DNA from: Anaerolineales bacterium | GTDB taxonomy: Bacteria; Chloroflexota; Anaerolineae; Anaerolineales; Villigracilaceae | Length of the DNA: 64,000 nt | NCBI GenBank assembly: GCA_016789305.1 | Contig: JAEURJ010000014.1 | Span: 62,001-126,000 of the forward strand | Direction: 5' to 3' | In this document: in pieces, positions 19,397 to 27,610 of the stretch | How positions within the stretch are numbered: position 1 is the first letter of the stretch | How the letters are laid out: the number at the start of each line of letters is the position of its first letter | Made by a program: the position numbers and the translations under genes | Notes under the pieces: model-generated | Seen by the model: the letters and a program-made list of their open reading frames with translations, nothing else | Database searches by the model: none | Told to the model about the DNA's origin: nothing

Positions 19397-20737
19397 ATGA
19401 CAGAGATAATTGTGATCGGCGGCGGGCTGGCCGGCAGTGAAGCCGCCTGGCAGGCCGCTCAAAAAGGGATCAACGTTCGTTTATATGAAATGCGTCCGAC
19501 CAACCCTACCGGTGCGCATCTTTCCGGCGACCTGGCGGAGTTGGTCTGTTCCAATTCGCTTGGGTCCAATCTGCCGGATCGCGCCTCCGGTGTGTTGAAA
19601 AACGAATTGCGCAAGCTCAATTCCATGCTGTTGGATTGCGCAGAAGAGGCCGCTCTCCCGGCAGGTGCGGCGCTTGCAGTGGATCGTGAGAAATTCGCAA
19701 AGCTTGTCACCGAAAAAATTCATGCCCATCCCAATATTCGGGTAATTCGCGAAGAGGTCAAAGAGATTCCTGAAACTCCCACCATCATCGCCAGCGGACC
19801 GCTTACCTCGGATAGTCTGACGAAATCCATTGCAACATTAAGCGGCGAGGAACACCTTTTTTTCTTCGATGCCATCGCCCCCATCGTCCACGCTGATTCG
19901 ATCAACATGGACATCGCCTTCCGCGCTTCCCGCCATGATAAAGGCGATCTGGATGAAGGCGATTACATCAATTGTCCGCTGAACAAACAGGAATATTATC
20001 AATTTGTTGAGGCGCTTCAAACTGCCGAGAAAATTGAATTACGTTCGTTCGAAGAATCCATTAAGGAAGGCGTGAAGGCTGGGCATTTCTTTGAAGGCTG
20101 CCTGCCAGTCGAGATCATCGCCAGCCGTGGCGTCGACTCTTTGGCCTTTGGCCCGATGCGTCCCATCGGCCTTACTGACCCGAGAACAGGTCGTTGGCCG
20201 TATGCAGTTGTACAACTTCGTCAGGATAATATCGCTGGAAGTTTATATAACCTTGTTGGTTTTCAAACTAATTTGAAATTCCCCGAGCAAAAAAGAGTCT
20301 TGCGCATGATCCCCGGGCTTGAAAAAGCGGAGTTTGAACGATACGGCCAGATGCATCGCAACACATTTATTGCATCGCCAAAACTCCTGCGCCCCACGCT
20401 TCAGCACATCACCCGTGACGATCTTTTCTTTGCGGGCCAGATCACCGGCGTGGAAGGGTACATGGGCAACATCGCCACCGGGCTGCTCGCCGGTATCAAC
20501 ATGACCCGCCTGCTGCAAAACAAAGCACCGCTCACATTGCCTCGTGAGTCCATGCTCGGTGCACTTTGTCATTACATTACGAATGCCAGTCTCAAAGATT
20601 TCCAGCCGATGAAGGCAAACTTCGGAATCCTTCCCAGCTTGTATTTGACCAAAAGAATTGGCAAGCGCGAGAAAGGCGCAGCATATGCTGAGCGCGCCGC
20701 AGCAACGCTCGAAACCTATTTGGAAGAAAATGACTAG
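19397..20737 (+). CDS. trmFO: Methylenetetrahydrofolate-tRNA (uracil-54-C5) methyltransferase
   Basis: A 446-residue FAD enzyme that makes ribothymidine at position 54 of tRNA using 5,10-methylenetetrahydrofolate. The N-terminal dinucleotide motif [16 protein letters not shown] is followed by the family signatures [16 protein letters not shown] and [13 protein letters not shown]. The C-terminal half has [12 protein letters not shown] and [10 protein letters not shown]. Length matches the family. It replaces the SAM-dependent TrmA used by many other bacteria and is typical of Firmicutes, Chloroflexota and related groups. The ATG overlaps nothing upstream, and the downstream peptidase gene overlaps its end by 8 bases. 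Confidence 0.96.
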   Translation: MTEIIVIGGGLAGSEAAWQAAQKGINVRLYEMRPTNPTGAHLSGDLAELVCSNSLGSNLPDRASGVLKNELRKLNSMLLDCAEEAALPAGAALAVDREKFAKLVTEKIHAHPNIRVIREEVKEIPETPTIIASGPLTSDSLTKSIATLSGEEHLFFFDAIAPIVHADSINMDIAFRASRHDKGDLDEGDYINCPLNKQEYYQFVEALQTAEKIELRSFEESIKEGVKAGHFFEGCLPVEIIASRGVDSLAFGPMRPIGLTDPRTGRWPYAVVQLRQDNIAGSLYNLVGFQTNLKFPEQKRVLRMIPGLEKAEFERYGQMHRNTFIASPKLLRPTLQHITRDDLFFAGQITGVEGYMGNIATGLLAGINMTRLLQNKAPLTLPRESMLGALCHYITNASLKDFQPMKANFGILPSLYLTKRIGKREKGAAYAERAAATLETYLEEND

Positions 20738-21671
20738 AAAAACTGTTTTTACATACCTGCTCATGATCGCAGCATTATTTCTTGCGGTGATCGGATACTA
20801 CGCCACCTCATTTCTTAATAGCGAAGCACAGGCAACCGCGACAAGCACCGCCTCCATCGTGACCGAAGCGCCTGTCCCTGTTTCCTTCAACAGTGACCAC
20901 GCTTATGCAGACGTGCAGACGCAGGTTGATTTCGGGCCACGAACGCCCGGGTCCGAGGGACATGCCAAAGTCCGCGAATGGATGCGCGCGGAGTTGGAAT
21001 CCGCCGGCTGGATCGTGGAAGTCCATGAGTCAAACCGGCTGGGCCATCCCATCTACAATCTCATTGCAAAGAGAAATGATGAAGAACCTCAAATTATCCT
21101 CGGCGCTCACTACGATACACGCTTCTTTGCCGACCATGATCCAGATCCCGCCAAACAAACAGAACCTGTGCCGGGCGCAAACGACGGAGCATCGGGCGTC
21201 GCGGTATTACTGGAACTGGCTCGCTCACTGCCAAAAGACACCGTACCCACCTGGTTGGTCTTTTTTGATACGGAAGATCAGGGCCGCATCGAAGGCTGGG
21301 ATTGGATTCTTGGGTCGCGCGCCTTTGCGGAAGAAATAAAAACAACTCCGCGCGCCGTGGTGATCGTGGATATGATCGGCGATGCCGACTTGAATATTTA
21401 TTTCGAAAAAAACTCCAATCAAATCATCAGACAGGAAATCTGGGATACGGCGGCCCGTCTTGGATATGGCGATGTTTTCATCCCAACTGAAAAATTCAGC
21501 ATGCTCGACGACCATACTCCTTTTCTTGAAACCGGTGTTCCTGCCGTTGACCTCATCGATTTCGACTATGCATATTGGCATACAACAGACGACACACCAG
21601 ACAAGGTCTCAGCCGAAAGCCTGGATGCCGTGGGCGAAACGCTGCGACAATGGATCATCAACCAAAAATAA
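20730..21671 (+). CDS. Exported M28-family peptidase / glutaminyl-cyclase-like protein
   Basis: A 313-residue protein with one N-terminal membrane helix ([16 protein letters not shown]) followed by a Ser/Thr/Ala-rich linker. The M28 zinc fold is clear: [24 protein letters not shown] and FFDTEDQG, then an aspartate region VIVDMIGD and a late His in YWHTTDD. The late WHTTDDTPD pattern is also seen in M28-type glutaminyl-peptide cyclotransferases, so either an aminopeptidase or an N-terminal glutamine cyclase is possible. The start at 20730 is chosen because it begins directly before the membrane helix and overlaps the trmFO stop by 8 bases. It probably acts outside the membrane. Confidence 0.85.
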   Translation: MTRKTVFTYLLMIAALFLAVIGYYATSFLNSEAQATATSTASIVTEAPVPVSFNSDHAYADVQTQVDFGPRTPGSEGHAKVREWMRAELESAGWIVEVHESNRLGHPIYNLIAKRNDEEPQIILGAHYDTRFFADHDPDPAKQTEPVPGANDGASGVAVLLELARSLPKDTVPTWLVFFDTEDQGRIEGWDWILGSRAFAEEIKTTPRAVVIVDMIGDADLNIYFEKNSNQIIRQEIWDTAARLGYGDVFIPTEKFSMLDDHTPFLETGVPAVDLIDFDYAYWHTTDDTPDKVSAESLDAVGETLRQWIINQK

Positions 21672-21717
21672 GATTGCAGGATGGTAAAAAAACCGGATAG
21701 GATTTACACTTAACTTA

Positions 21718-22995
21718 ATGGTCCTACAGGAAGCGCTGCAAAAAATACACGATCCATGGATTGAACGCATCTCCCGCGAGCTGGCACGCGGCGAGGGTGT
21801 GCGCTCGGGATTTGCAGAGCAGCTGGAACGCTTTTACAACATGCTTGAACAAACCGTGGCCACCGGAGACACTGCCTGGCTTGACCCCATTTTGTACGAT
21901 TGGGGTCACTCGCCAACGGAAACCAATCTCGAAGAAGGCGATTATTTTGTATCATTCCTGATGAACAGAATGATCGCACTCACCATCGAAGTGACCCGCG
22001 AAAATCTCAGCAAGGAGGAAGCCTTTGAAGTCCTCGCCGCCATCACGCCGATCCTCACAAATAGCCTTAGCGTGGTCGTGCGCTATGAAATGGAAACACG
22101 CGTCGCCCACATTTCCAATGACCTGAACAAGGTGCAGGAAAAACTTCGGGAATTGGATCATAGCAAATCAAGTTTCATCTCAGTCGCCGCACATGAATTG
22201 AAGACCCCGCTGACATTGATCGAAGGGTACACTTCGATGATGGCCGATATCTTCGAGCAAACGCCCGGCAATCCACAGATGGACGGCCTGCTAAAAGGTG
22301 TCAACACCGGCATCGAGCGTCTGCGGCACATTATTGATGATATGATCGATGTGTCTTTAATAGACAACAACCTGTTGACGCTCAATTTCCAACCGGTATT
22401 GATTTCACACCTGCTGACTCTTCTGAAAAATGAAATAAAGAAATCGATCGCCGAACGCAGGCAAAATCTGATCGTCCATGAATTTGAAGGCAGTGATCTA
22501 TTAATTTACGGGGACACCGGGAGGCTGTATCAGGCTTTAAACAATCTTGTTTTCAATGCCATCAAATACACGCCGGATGAAGGAACGATCACAATTAACG
22601 GACGTCTGCTGCCGGGTTTCATTGAGATAACCATCGCGGATACAGGGATTGGCATCTCCCGCGAGAAACAAGCCGTGATCTTTGAGAAATTCGGCCAACT
22701 CGGCCGCACCGATCTGCACTCAAGCGGCAAAACGAAATTTAAGGGCGGCGGTCCAGGGCTGGGTCTTCCCATCACCCGCGGGATTATCGAAGCCCACGGC
22801 GGAACAATTTGGGTCGAATCAGAAGGCCATGACGAAGTAAAATTACCTGGTACCACATTTCATATTCTGCTGCCCACAAAAAGCGAACCCACCGATGCGA
22901 ACATGGCACGAATTTTTCGCGAATCGGAACAATTAATGAAAGAAACAGAGATCAGTGTCCAAGAAAATACCCCAATCAACCACCAGACCACGTGA
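21718..22995 (+). CDS. Soluble histidine kinase
   Basis: A 425-residue kinase with no membrane segment. Residues 1-135 form a helical input region of no recognised family. A coiled coil (about 135-150) leads into HisKA with SVAAHELKTPLTLIEGY (His near 159). The HATPase has NNLVFNAIKY, DTGIGISREKQ and GGPGLGLPITRGII. The C-terminal 35 residues are a disordered-looking tail that overlaps the start of hflX by 41 bases. No response regulator is adjacent. A possible -10, TAGGAT at 21698-21703, lies 14 bases before the ATG and no Shine-Dalgarno sequence is seen. Confidence 0.9.
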   Translation: MVLQEALQKIHDPWIERISRELARGEGVRSGFAEQLERFYNMLEQTVATGDTAWLDPILYDWGHSPTETNLEEGDYFVSFLMNRMIALTIEVTRENLSKEEAFEVLAAITPILTNSLSVVVRYEMETRVAHISNDLNKVQEKLRELDHSKSSFISVAAHELKTPLTLIEGYTSMMADIFEQTPGNPQMDGLLKGVNTGIERLRHIIDDMIDVSLIDNNLLTLNFQPVLISHLLTLLKNEIKKSIAERRQNLIVHEFEGSDLLIYGDTGRLYQALNNLVFNAIKYTPDEGTITINGRLLPGFIEITIADTGIGISREKQAVIFEKFGQLGRTDLHSSGKTKFKGGGPGLGLPITRGIIEAHGGTIWVESEGHDEVKLPGTTFHILLPTKSEPTDANMARIFRESEQLMKETEISVQENTPINHQTT

Positions 22996-24328
22996 GCGCG
23001 CATTTCTCGTAGGGGCGGAAATTCACGGGCAAAAACAGAATCTTTCGCTTGAAGACTCACTCGCCGAACTTGCCTTGCTGGCAGATACCGCCGGCGTGGA
23101 TGTAGTTGGCGAGCTCAGCCAGAAACTGCAGCGCCCAAATGTGGAAACGTACATCGGCCCCGGCAAAGTTCAGGAACTCAAAGCCCTTGCAGAAGAAACA
23201 CTTTCTGAAGTTGTCATATTCGATGATGAGCTTTCTCCGCGTCATCAACGTGAACTCGAGAAGGCACTTGCGCCCAACATCCGCGTCCTGGACCGCACCG
23301 CCTTAATTCTTGATATCTTCGCACAACATGCCCACACAAGTGAAGGCATGTTGCAAGTGGAACTTGCGCAATACGAATACAACCTTCCACGTCTCACCCG
23401 GGCATGGACCCATCTTGAACGACAGGCCGGCGGTGGCGGTGGCGCAGCAGGTTCAGCGGGCGGCGTTGGCTTGCGTGGCCCTGGTGAAACTCAGCTCGAA
23501 GTCGACAAACGCGCCATTCGCAAGCTGATCTCCCACATCAAAAAGGAATTAGAGAAAGTGGAAGCGCATCGAATGCGTTACCGGGCTCAACGCAAACGCT
23601 CTCGAATTCCAACAGTAGCCCTTGTTGGATACACGAATGCTGGGAAGTCGACGCTTATTAATCGAATCGCCAAGGCTGAGGTTTATGTGGCAAATCAATT
23701 ATTCGCCACATTGGATCCCACCACAAGGCGTGTGGAACTACCCGGAAACGACCTTGCTTTGGTAACAGATACAGTAGGATTTATTCAAAAACTGCCGACT
23801 GCACTGGTTGCAGCCTTTCACGCCACACTTGAAGAGATCTCCCAGGCTGACCTGCTTTTGCATGTCGTGGACATCTCACATCCAAATGCCTTGAATCAAT
23901 ATCAAGCCGTACAGGAAACTCTCAAGGAAATTGATGCGGATCACATTCCAATGATCACTGCGCTCAATAAGGCCGATCAACTTCAACGCCCGGAAATGGC
24001 GCGTGAGACGTTAAAAGATTTTCCAAAATCGATTGCCATCTCCGCCATTCAGGGAACTGGAATTCCAGATTTGTTGCATTTAATCCGCGAAGAGTTATAC
24101 GAATCCTACACACCCATCAGCGTACGGTTGCCCTATCAACAGGGAGCATTGATTTCACTGTTTCATGAATTGGGTCAGGTGGATGTGGTCGAACACCATC
24201 GCGGTGGTGTAAAAATACAAGGGCGCATACCCGGCAGATTGCTCGCGCAATTTGCGCCCTGGCTCAACAAAAATAGCAAGGAAGAGATCCACAAGCTCGA
24301 AGATGAAGCATACGCGGAGGAAGCATAA
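22955..24328 (+). CDS. hflX: GTPase HflX, ribosome-associated
   Basis: A 457-residue HflX GTPase, a ribosome-binding factor that splits stalled or stressed ribosomes. The N-terminal domain has ETYIGPGKVQEL and FDDELSPRHQRELE. A glycine-rich segment (GGGGGAAGSAGG) precedes GPGETQLEVDKR. The G domain starts with G1 GYTNAGKST near residue 225 and continues with LFATLDPTTR, DTVGFIQKLP and ALNKAD. The proposed start is GTG at 22955, inside the preceding kinase gene, because the family N-terminus (RERAFLVGAE) begins about 14 residues later and no ATG lies near. It ends one base into the start of the next gene. Confidence 0.95.
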   Translation: MSKKIPQSTTRPRERAFLVGAEIHGQKQNLSLEDSLAELALLADTAGVDVVGELSQKLQRPNVETYIGPGKVQELKALAEETLSEVVIFDDELSPRHQRELEKALAPNIRVLDRTALILDIFAQHAHTSEGMLQVELAQYEYNLPRLTRAWTHLERQAGGGGGAAGSAGGVGLRGPGETQLEVDKRAIRKLISHIKKELEKVEAHRMRYRAQRKRSRIPTVALVGYTNAGKSTLINRIAKAEVYVANQLFATLDPTTRRVELPGNDLALVTDTVGFIQKLPTALVAAFHATLEEISQADLLLHVVDISHPNALNQYQAVQETLKEIDADHIPMITALNKADQLQRPEMARETLKDFPKSIAISAIQGTGIPDLLHLIREELYESYTPISVRLPYQQGALISLFHELGQVDVVEHHRGGVKIQGRIPGRLLAQFAPWLNKNSKEEIHKLEDEAYAEEA

Positions 24329-24528
24329 TGTCAAAGCTGCTCGATCAGATGTCCGAATATTTCGCCCATCGTAAAGGATTGCTCCCCATTATTGGACTAT
24401 CCTTGATCTTCCTCAATTTGTTGATACAATTTATTGTTCCTGGGACTTTTTTGGCCACAACGAACCTATTCTTACACATTGGTCTGATAGTGGCGATTTT
24501 CGGGCTGATGCTATCCTGGGCACTTTAA
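24328..24528 (+). CDS. Small two-helix membrane protein
   Basis: A 66-residue protein whose ATG shares a base with the hflX stop codon (TAATG), so it is translationally coupled to hflX. A hydrophilic 15-residue start is followed by two hydrophobic helices (about 17-38 and 43-65) and almost nothing else. No family is recognised. Coupling to hflX is the only clue to its job. Confidence 0.65.
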   Translation: MSKLLDQMSEYFAHRKGLLPIIGLSLIFLNLLIQFIVPGTFLATTNLFLHIGLIVAIFGLMLSWAL

Positions 24529-24560
24529 GCACCTCTTTCCCCCTCTTATAAAACACTTCC

Positions 24561-24605
24561 TAAAATCGTCATGATTATATATAATATATAATCATGACGA
24601 TTTTA
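24561..24605. promoter_or_regulatory. 45-bp palindrome over the gntR start codon, probable operator
   Basis: Two perfect 22-base arms (24561-24582 and 24584-24605) flank a single central base. The GntR start codon (24594) lies inside the right arm. Two TATAAT hexamers (24580-24585 and 24587-24592) sit in its A/T-rich centre. GntR-family repressors bind palindromes, so this is a candidate autoregulatory operator overlapping promoter and start. It lacks a T run on either side and is not a typical terminator. Confidence 0.75.
24580..24585 (+). promoter_or_regulatory. -10 box for gntR, probably leaderless
   Basis: TATAAT ends 8 bases before the ATG at 24594, and no Shine-Dalgarno sequence is present. 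A second TATAAT at 24587-24592 abuts the start codon and is too close to be used. No clear -35 was seen. Confidence 0.5.
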
Positions 24606-25337
24606 GCTGAAAAAGAACTCACCCACAAACCTCTAAAAGAGGAGATCTTCGATGCACTCCACCGCCAGATCATCGCTGGAAAGTACGGCCCCGGCGATTG
24701 GTTACGGCAGGAAGACATTGCCAGTCAAATGGGAGTAAGTATGACCCCGGTTCGAGAGGCGTTGGACCTGCTCGTCGCCGCGGGTCTGGCTGAACGGGTC
24801 CCCTACCGCGGCGTGCAAGTGCGTGAAATGTCCGATAAGGACATCGGTGATGCGTACGGACTGCGTCTCATCCTCGAAGCGGTGATTGCCAGGGAGGCTG
24901 CAAATAACATAACGCCCGAGCAGGTTGCGGGTCTCGAAAAGATGCTCGAAGAGATGAAGAGTCACGTCTCGTTAAATGAAATCCCTATTGCGCGTCAACT
25001 GAGTCGTGAATTTCATTCCTCCATAGCAGAAGCTTCTGGAAACACATTGTTGATCAAATTGTATGCAGTCGTATCCAATGCATTCCCCGATTGGCTGTTG
25101 TACGAGGCATTGTTTCGCAAACCAGAAATGGTCACAGACAGCATGGCGGATACTCATAAAGAACACATCGCGATTGTAAGCGCATTAAAAAAAGGGGATG
25201 CAGATAAAGCCGTACAAAAATCCATTGAGCATGTGATGGAATCGGGTAAATGGCTGAAAGATTATAGAAATATCCCCGCGGATATATTACGAGAAAAAGA
25301 AGAGCAAGTTTCAGTTTTTATCACGAAATCAAAATAA
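24594..25337 (+). CDS. GntR/FCD-family transcriptional regulator
   Basis: A 247-residue regulator. The winged helix (about 10-78) reads PLKEEIFDALHRQIIAG, DIASQMGVSMTPVREAL and VPYRGVQVR, the FadR-type GntR pattern. The C-terminal FCD ligand domain (about 85-225) has YGLRLILEAVIAREA, FHSSIAEASGN and HKEHIAIVSALKKGD, with the His residues that usually bind a metal. It begins the methyltransferase cluster 15 bases before the corrinoid protein gene, so it probably controls that cluster and senses its substrate or product. The start is fixed by the winged helix beginning about 10 residues in; the ATG lies within a 45-bp palindrome. Confidence 0.92.
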   Translation: MTILAEKELTHKPLKEEIFDALHRQIIAGKYGPGDWLRQEDIASQMGVSMTPVREALDLLVAAGLAERVPYRGVQVREMSDKDIGDAYGLRLILEAVIAREAANNITPEQVAGLEKMLEEMKSHVSLNEIPIARQLSREFHSSIAEASGNTLLIKLYAVVSNAFPDWLLYEALFRKPEMVTDSMADTHKEHIAIVSALKKGDADKAVQKSIEHVMESGKWLKDYRNIPADILREKEEQVSVFITKSK

Positions 25338-25352
25338 TTCAGGAGGCAGTAC

Positions 25353-26009
25353 ATGTCGGAAGAACTTTATAAACAAATGGCGCAAAGCATTATCGACGGC
25401 GATTCGGATCTATCCATAGAGCTCGCCAAAAAATCCATCGAACTGAACATGCATCCTCTGGAAACGATCACCAATGGCTTTGTCGTTGGTGTAAATTACA
25501 TCGGTGATCAATTTGGCGCCGGCGAGGCATTTTTACCCGAATTGGTGATGGCTGGTGAAGCGATGAAAGCGGCTGTCGCTGTTCTAGAACCCGAATTGCT
25601 TAAACTTGGTGAAGCCCGTGAAATTATGGGACGGGTGGTCCTCGCAACCGTGGAGGGTGACATCCATGAGATCGGCAAGACTTTGGTGGGCACCATGTTG
25701 AGTGCATCCGGCTTTGAAGTGACCGACCTGGGCGTGGACCAACCCGCTGACAAGATCATTGGCAAAGCGCTGGAGATCGATGCTCATATTATTGGCATGA
25801 GCGCCTTGCTCACCACCACGATGGTCCGCCAGCGTGAAGTGATCGAAGAGTTGGACAAGGAAGGCCTCCGTCCACGCATCAAAGTGATGGTCGGCGGTGC
25901 TCCCATTACACGTGACTGGTTCCAAAAAATCAAGGCCGATGGGTACTCCGAAGACGCTGTCGGTGCCGTGAAAGTCGCCAAGGAATTAGTCGGCAAGGCC
26001 GACCAGTAA
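25353..26009 (+). CDS. Corrinoid (B12-binding) methyl-carrier protein, MtbC/MttC family
   Basis: A 218-residue corrinoid protein that carries methyl groups on cobalt between methyltransferases. The N-terminal helical cap (about 1-85) precedes a Rossmann-like B12 domain (about 90-215). The cobalt-ligating motif is GDIHEIGK, followed by GMSALLTTTM and VMVGGAPIT, as in methylamine corrinoid proteins. AGGAGG lies 8 bases before the ATG, the strongest ribosome binding site in the cluster. It is the only corrinoid carrier here, so it should serve both MttB-type enzymes and the folate methyltransferase encoded downstream. Confidence 0.95.
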   Translation: MSEELYKQMAQSIIDGDSDLSIELAKKSIELNMHPLETITNGFVVGVNYIGDQFGAGEAFLPELVMAGEAMKAAVAVLEPELLKLGEAREIMGRVVLATVEGDIHEIGKTLVGTMLSASGFEVTDLGVDQPADKIIGKALEIDAHIIGMSALLTTTMVRQREVIEELDKEGLRPRIKVMVGGAPITRDWFQKIKADGYSEDAVGAVKVAKELVGKADQ

Positions 26010-26030
26010 TATTTCTCAAGGGTATGGATC

Positions 26031-26062
26031 AAACGTTGGGCGTTTAATGTTCAACGTTTTTT
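26031..26062 (+). terminator. Hairpin with T run between carrier and methyltransferase genes
   Basis: Arms of 8 bases (26031-26038 and 26052-26059) are followed by a run of six Ts ending at 26062. It lies within the 119-base gap after the corrinoid protein gene and could lower transcription of the downstream enzymes relative to the carrier, or end a short transcript. Confidence 0.55.
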
Positions 26063-26128
26063 AATTAAATGAGCATTGCCAATTTCTCGGATCAAATTTG
26101 AAACTTTATGAAGCAATAGAGGTGTTTT

Positions 26129-27607
26129 ATGCAACCCAAACTCACACTCCTAAGCGATGAGATTATCGCCCGTATCCTTGACGAAGCCTACCAATTACTG
26201 ATGAAACCCGGAATCAAGGTCCAAAACACGGAGGCGCGGGAATTACTTGCCGCTGCCGGTGCGGTCATTGACACGGAGACTCACGTGGCACAAATCCCTG
26301 CTTCCCTTGTGCACAAGGCACTGGAAACCGTACCCCGTGAATTCCATCTTTATGATTACGATGGCAATCCTGCCGTTCATTATGGCGGTGATTCTGTCCA
26401 CTTCGACCCGGGTTCATCCGGAATTACCATTCTCAACCCGGAAACACTTGAACATGACACCACGGAAACCGAACACCTGATTCGTTTACTCAAAGTGGCG
26501 GAACAACTCCCGCAATATGACGCGCAATCCACTGCGGTGATTTGTCACGATGTGCCGAAGGAAATTCAAGACTCCTATCGCCTATATCTTGTTCTTCTTC
26601 ATTCAAAGAAACCGATCGTAACCGGTGCTTTCACCAACAAGACCGTGCAGGAAATGATCGATATGCTTGCCATTTTCGCAGGCAGCAAGGAAGCTGCTCG
26701 CGAAAAACCGCGCGCCATTTTTGACGTCTGCCCAGCACCTCCCTTGATCTGGTCAAACTTCGGTGCAGGAAATTTGATCGCACTCGCTCGCGCCGGAGTG
26801 CCTGCGGAAATCGTGTCCGTGCCACTTTCCGGGGCAGCTGCGCCAGTCACGATGCTCGGTACGGTCACGCAGCACACCGCCGAGTGTTTCGCTGGCATCG
26901 TCATCCATCAACTCGCCCACGCGGGTTCCCCCATTGTTTGGGGTGGTGCCGCAGCGATCTTCGATATGCGCAAAGGCGCAACTCCGATGGGTGCAGTGGA
27001 AACTGCCATGCTGGATTGTTCCTACGCGCAAGTTGCAAAAACGCTCGGCATGCCCACCCATACCTATCTCGGTGCGACAGATTCAAAACTTGTCGATGCG
27101 CAAGCCGGCCTTGAAAGCGGTATCAGCGCGATGGTCGGCGCTCTAAGCGGAATCAACATGATCTCCGGCTCGGGCATGTTGGATTTCCTCGCCTGCCACA
27201 GCGCCGAAAAGCTTGTCATGGATGCGGAAGGCATTGCCATGGCAAAACGCATGATCGGCGGCGTGAAACTCCACACCGATACATTGGCAACAGGATTTTA
27301 TGATGATAAGATCAACTTCAAAGGCGGCGACTTTTTAAAACAGAAGATCACCATGCAGCTCTTTCGTGAAGAACAACATTTACCCAGCAGTGTCATCGAT
27401 CGCGACTCGACTCGCGCATGGAAAGCTGCAGGCAGCCTGGATGCTTTCGGCCGCGCCAAGCTGCGTGTGAAAGAACTGCTCGCTTCCTATAAACGTCCAG
27501 AACTTGATACAGAAAAAGAGATCAGACTTCACAATTACATTTTGGAACTCTCCAAAAAAGCAGGTGCTCACGAACTGCCTTTTCTGGAAGATTTTCAGCC
27601 CGCCTAG
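26129..27607 (+). CDS. MttB-family amine:corrinoid methyltransferase, non-pyrrolysine (1)
   Basis: A 492-residue member of the trimethylamine methyltransferase superfamily. The reading frame has no internal amber codon, so it is of the non-pyrrolysine type; characterised members (MtgB, MtpB, MtcB, MtyB) demethylate quaternary amines such as glycine betaine, proline betaine, carnitine and gamma-butyrobetaine. Visible features include an N-terminal helical region (EAYQLLMKPGIKVQNTEARE), FDPGSSGITI, SVPLSGAAAPVTMLGTVTQH and GGAAAIFDMRKGATPMGAVE. A GAGGTG Shine-Dalgarno sequence precedes the ATG. The corrinoid carrier lies upstream. The actual methyl donor cannot be read from sequence. Confidence 0.92.
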   Translation: MQPKLTLLSDEIIARILDEAYQLLMKPGIKVQNTEARELLAAAGAVIDTETHVAQIPASLVHKALETVPREFHLYDYDGNPAVHYGGDSVHFDPGSSGITILNPETLEHDTTETEHLIRLLKVAEQLPQYDAQSTAVICHDVPKEIQDSYRLYLVLLHSKKPIVTGAFTNKTVQEMIDMLAIFAGSKEAAREKPRAIFDVCPAPPLIWSNFGAGNLIALARAGVPAEIVSVPLSGAAAPVTMLGTVTQHTAECFAGIVIHQLAHAGSPIVWGGAAAIFDMRKGATPMGAVETAMLDCSYAQVAKTLGMPTHTYLGATDSKLVDAQAGLESGISAMVGALSGINMISGSGMLDFLACHSAEKLVMDAEGIAMAKRMIGGVKLHTDTLATGFYDDKINFKGGDFLKQKITMQLFREEQHLPSSVIDRDSTRAWKAAGSLDAFGRAKLRVKELLASYKRPELDTEKEIRLHNYILELSKKAGAHELPFLEDFQPA

Positions 27608-27610
27608 CCC

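Noticed and set aside
24561..24605. The 45-bp palindrome as a terminator for hflX and the small gene
   Set aside because: No T run follows and its centre is A/T-rich; it overlaps the next start codon, which fits an operator better.
24529..25352. Cobalamin riboswitch before the corrinoid protein gene
   Set aside because: The spacers are 65 and 15 bases, too short, and no B12-box-like sequence was seen.
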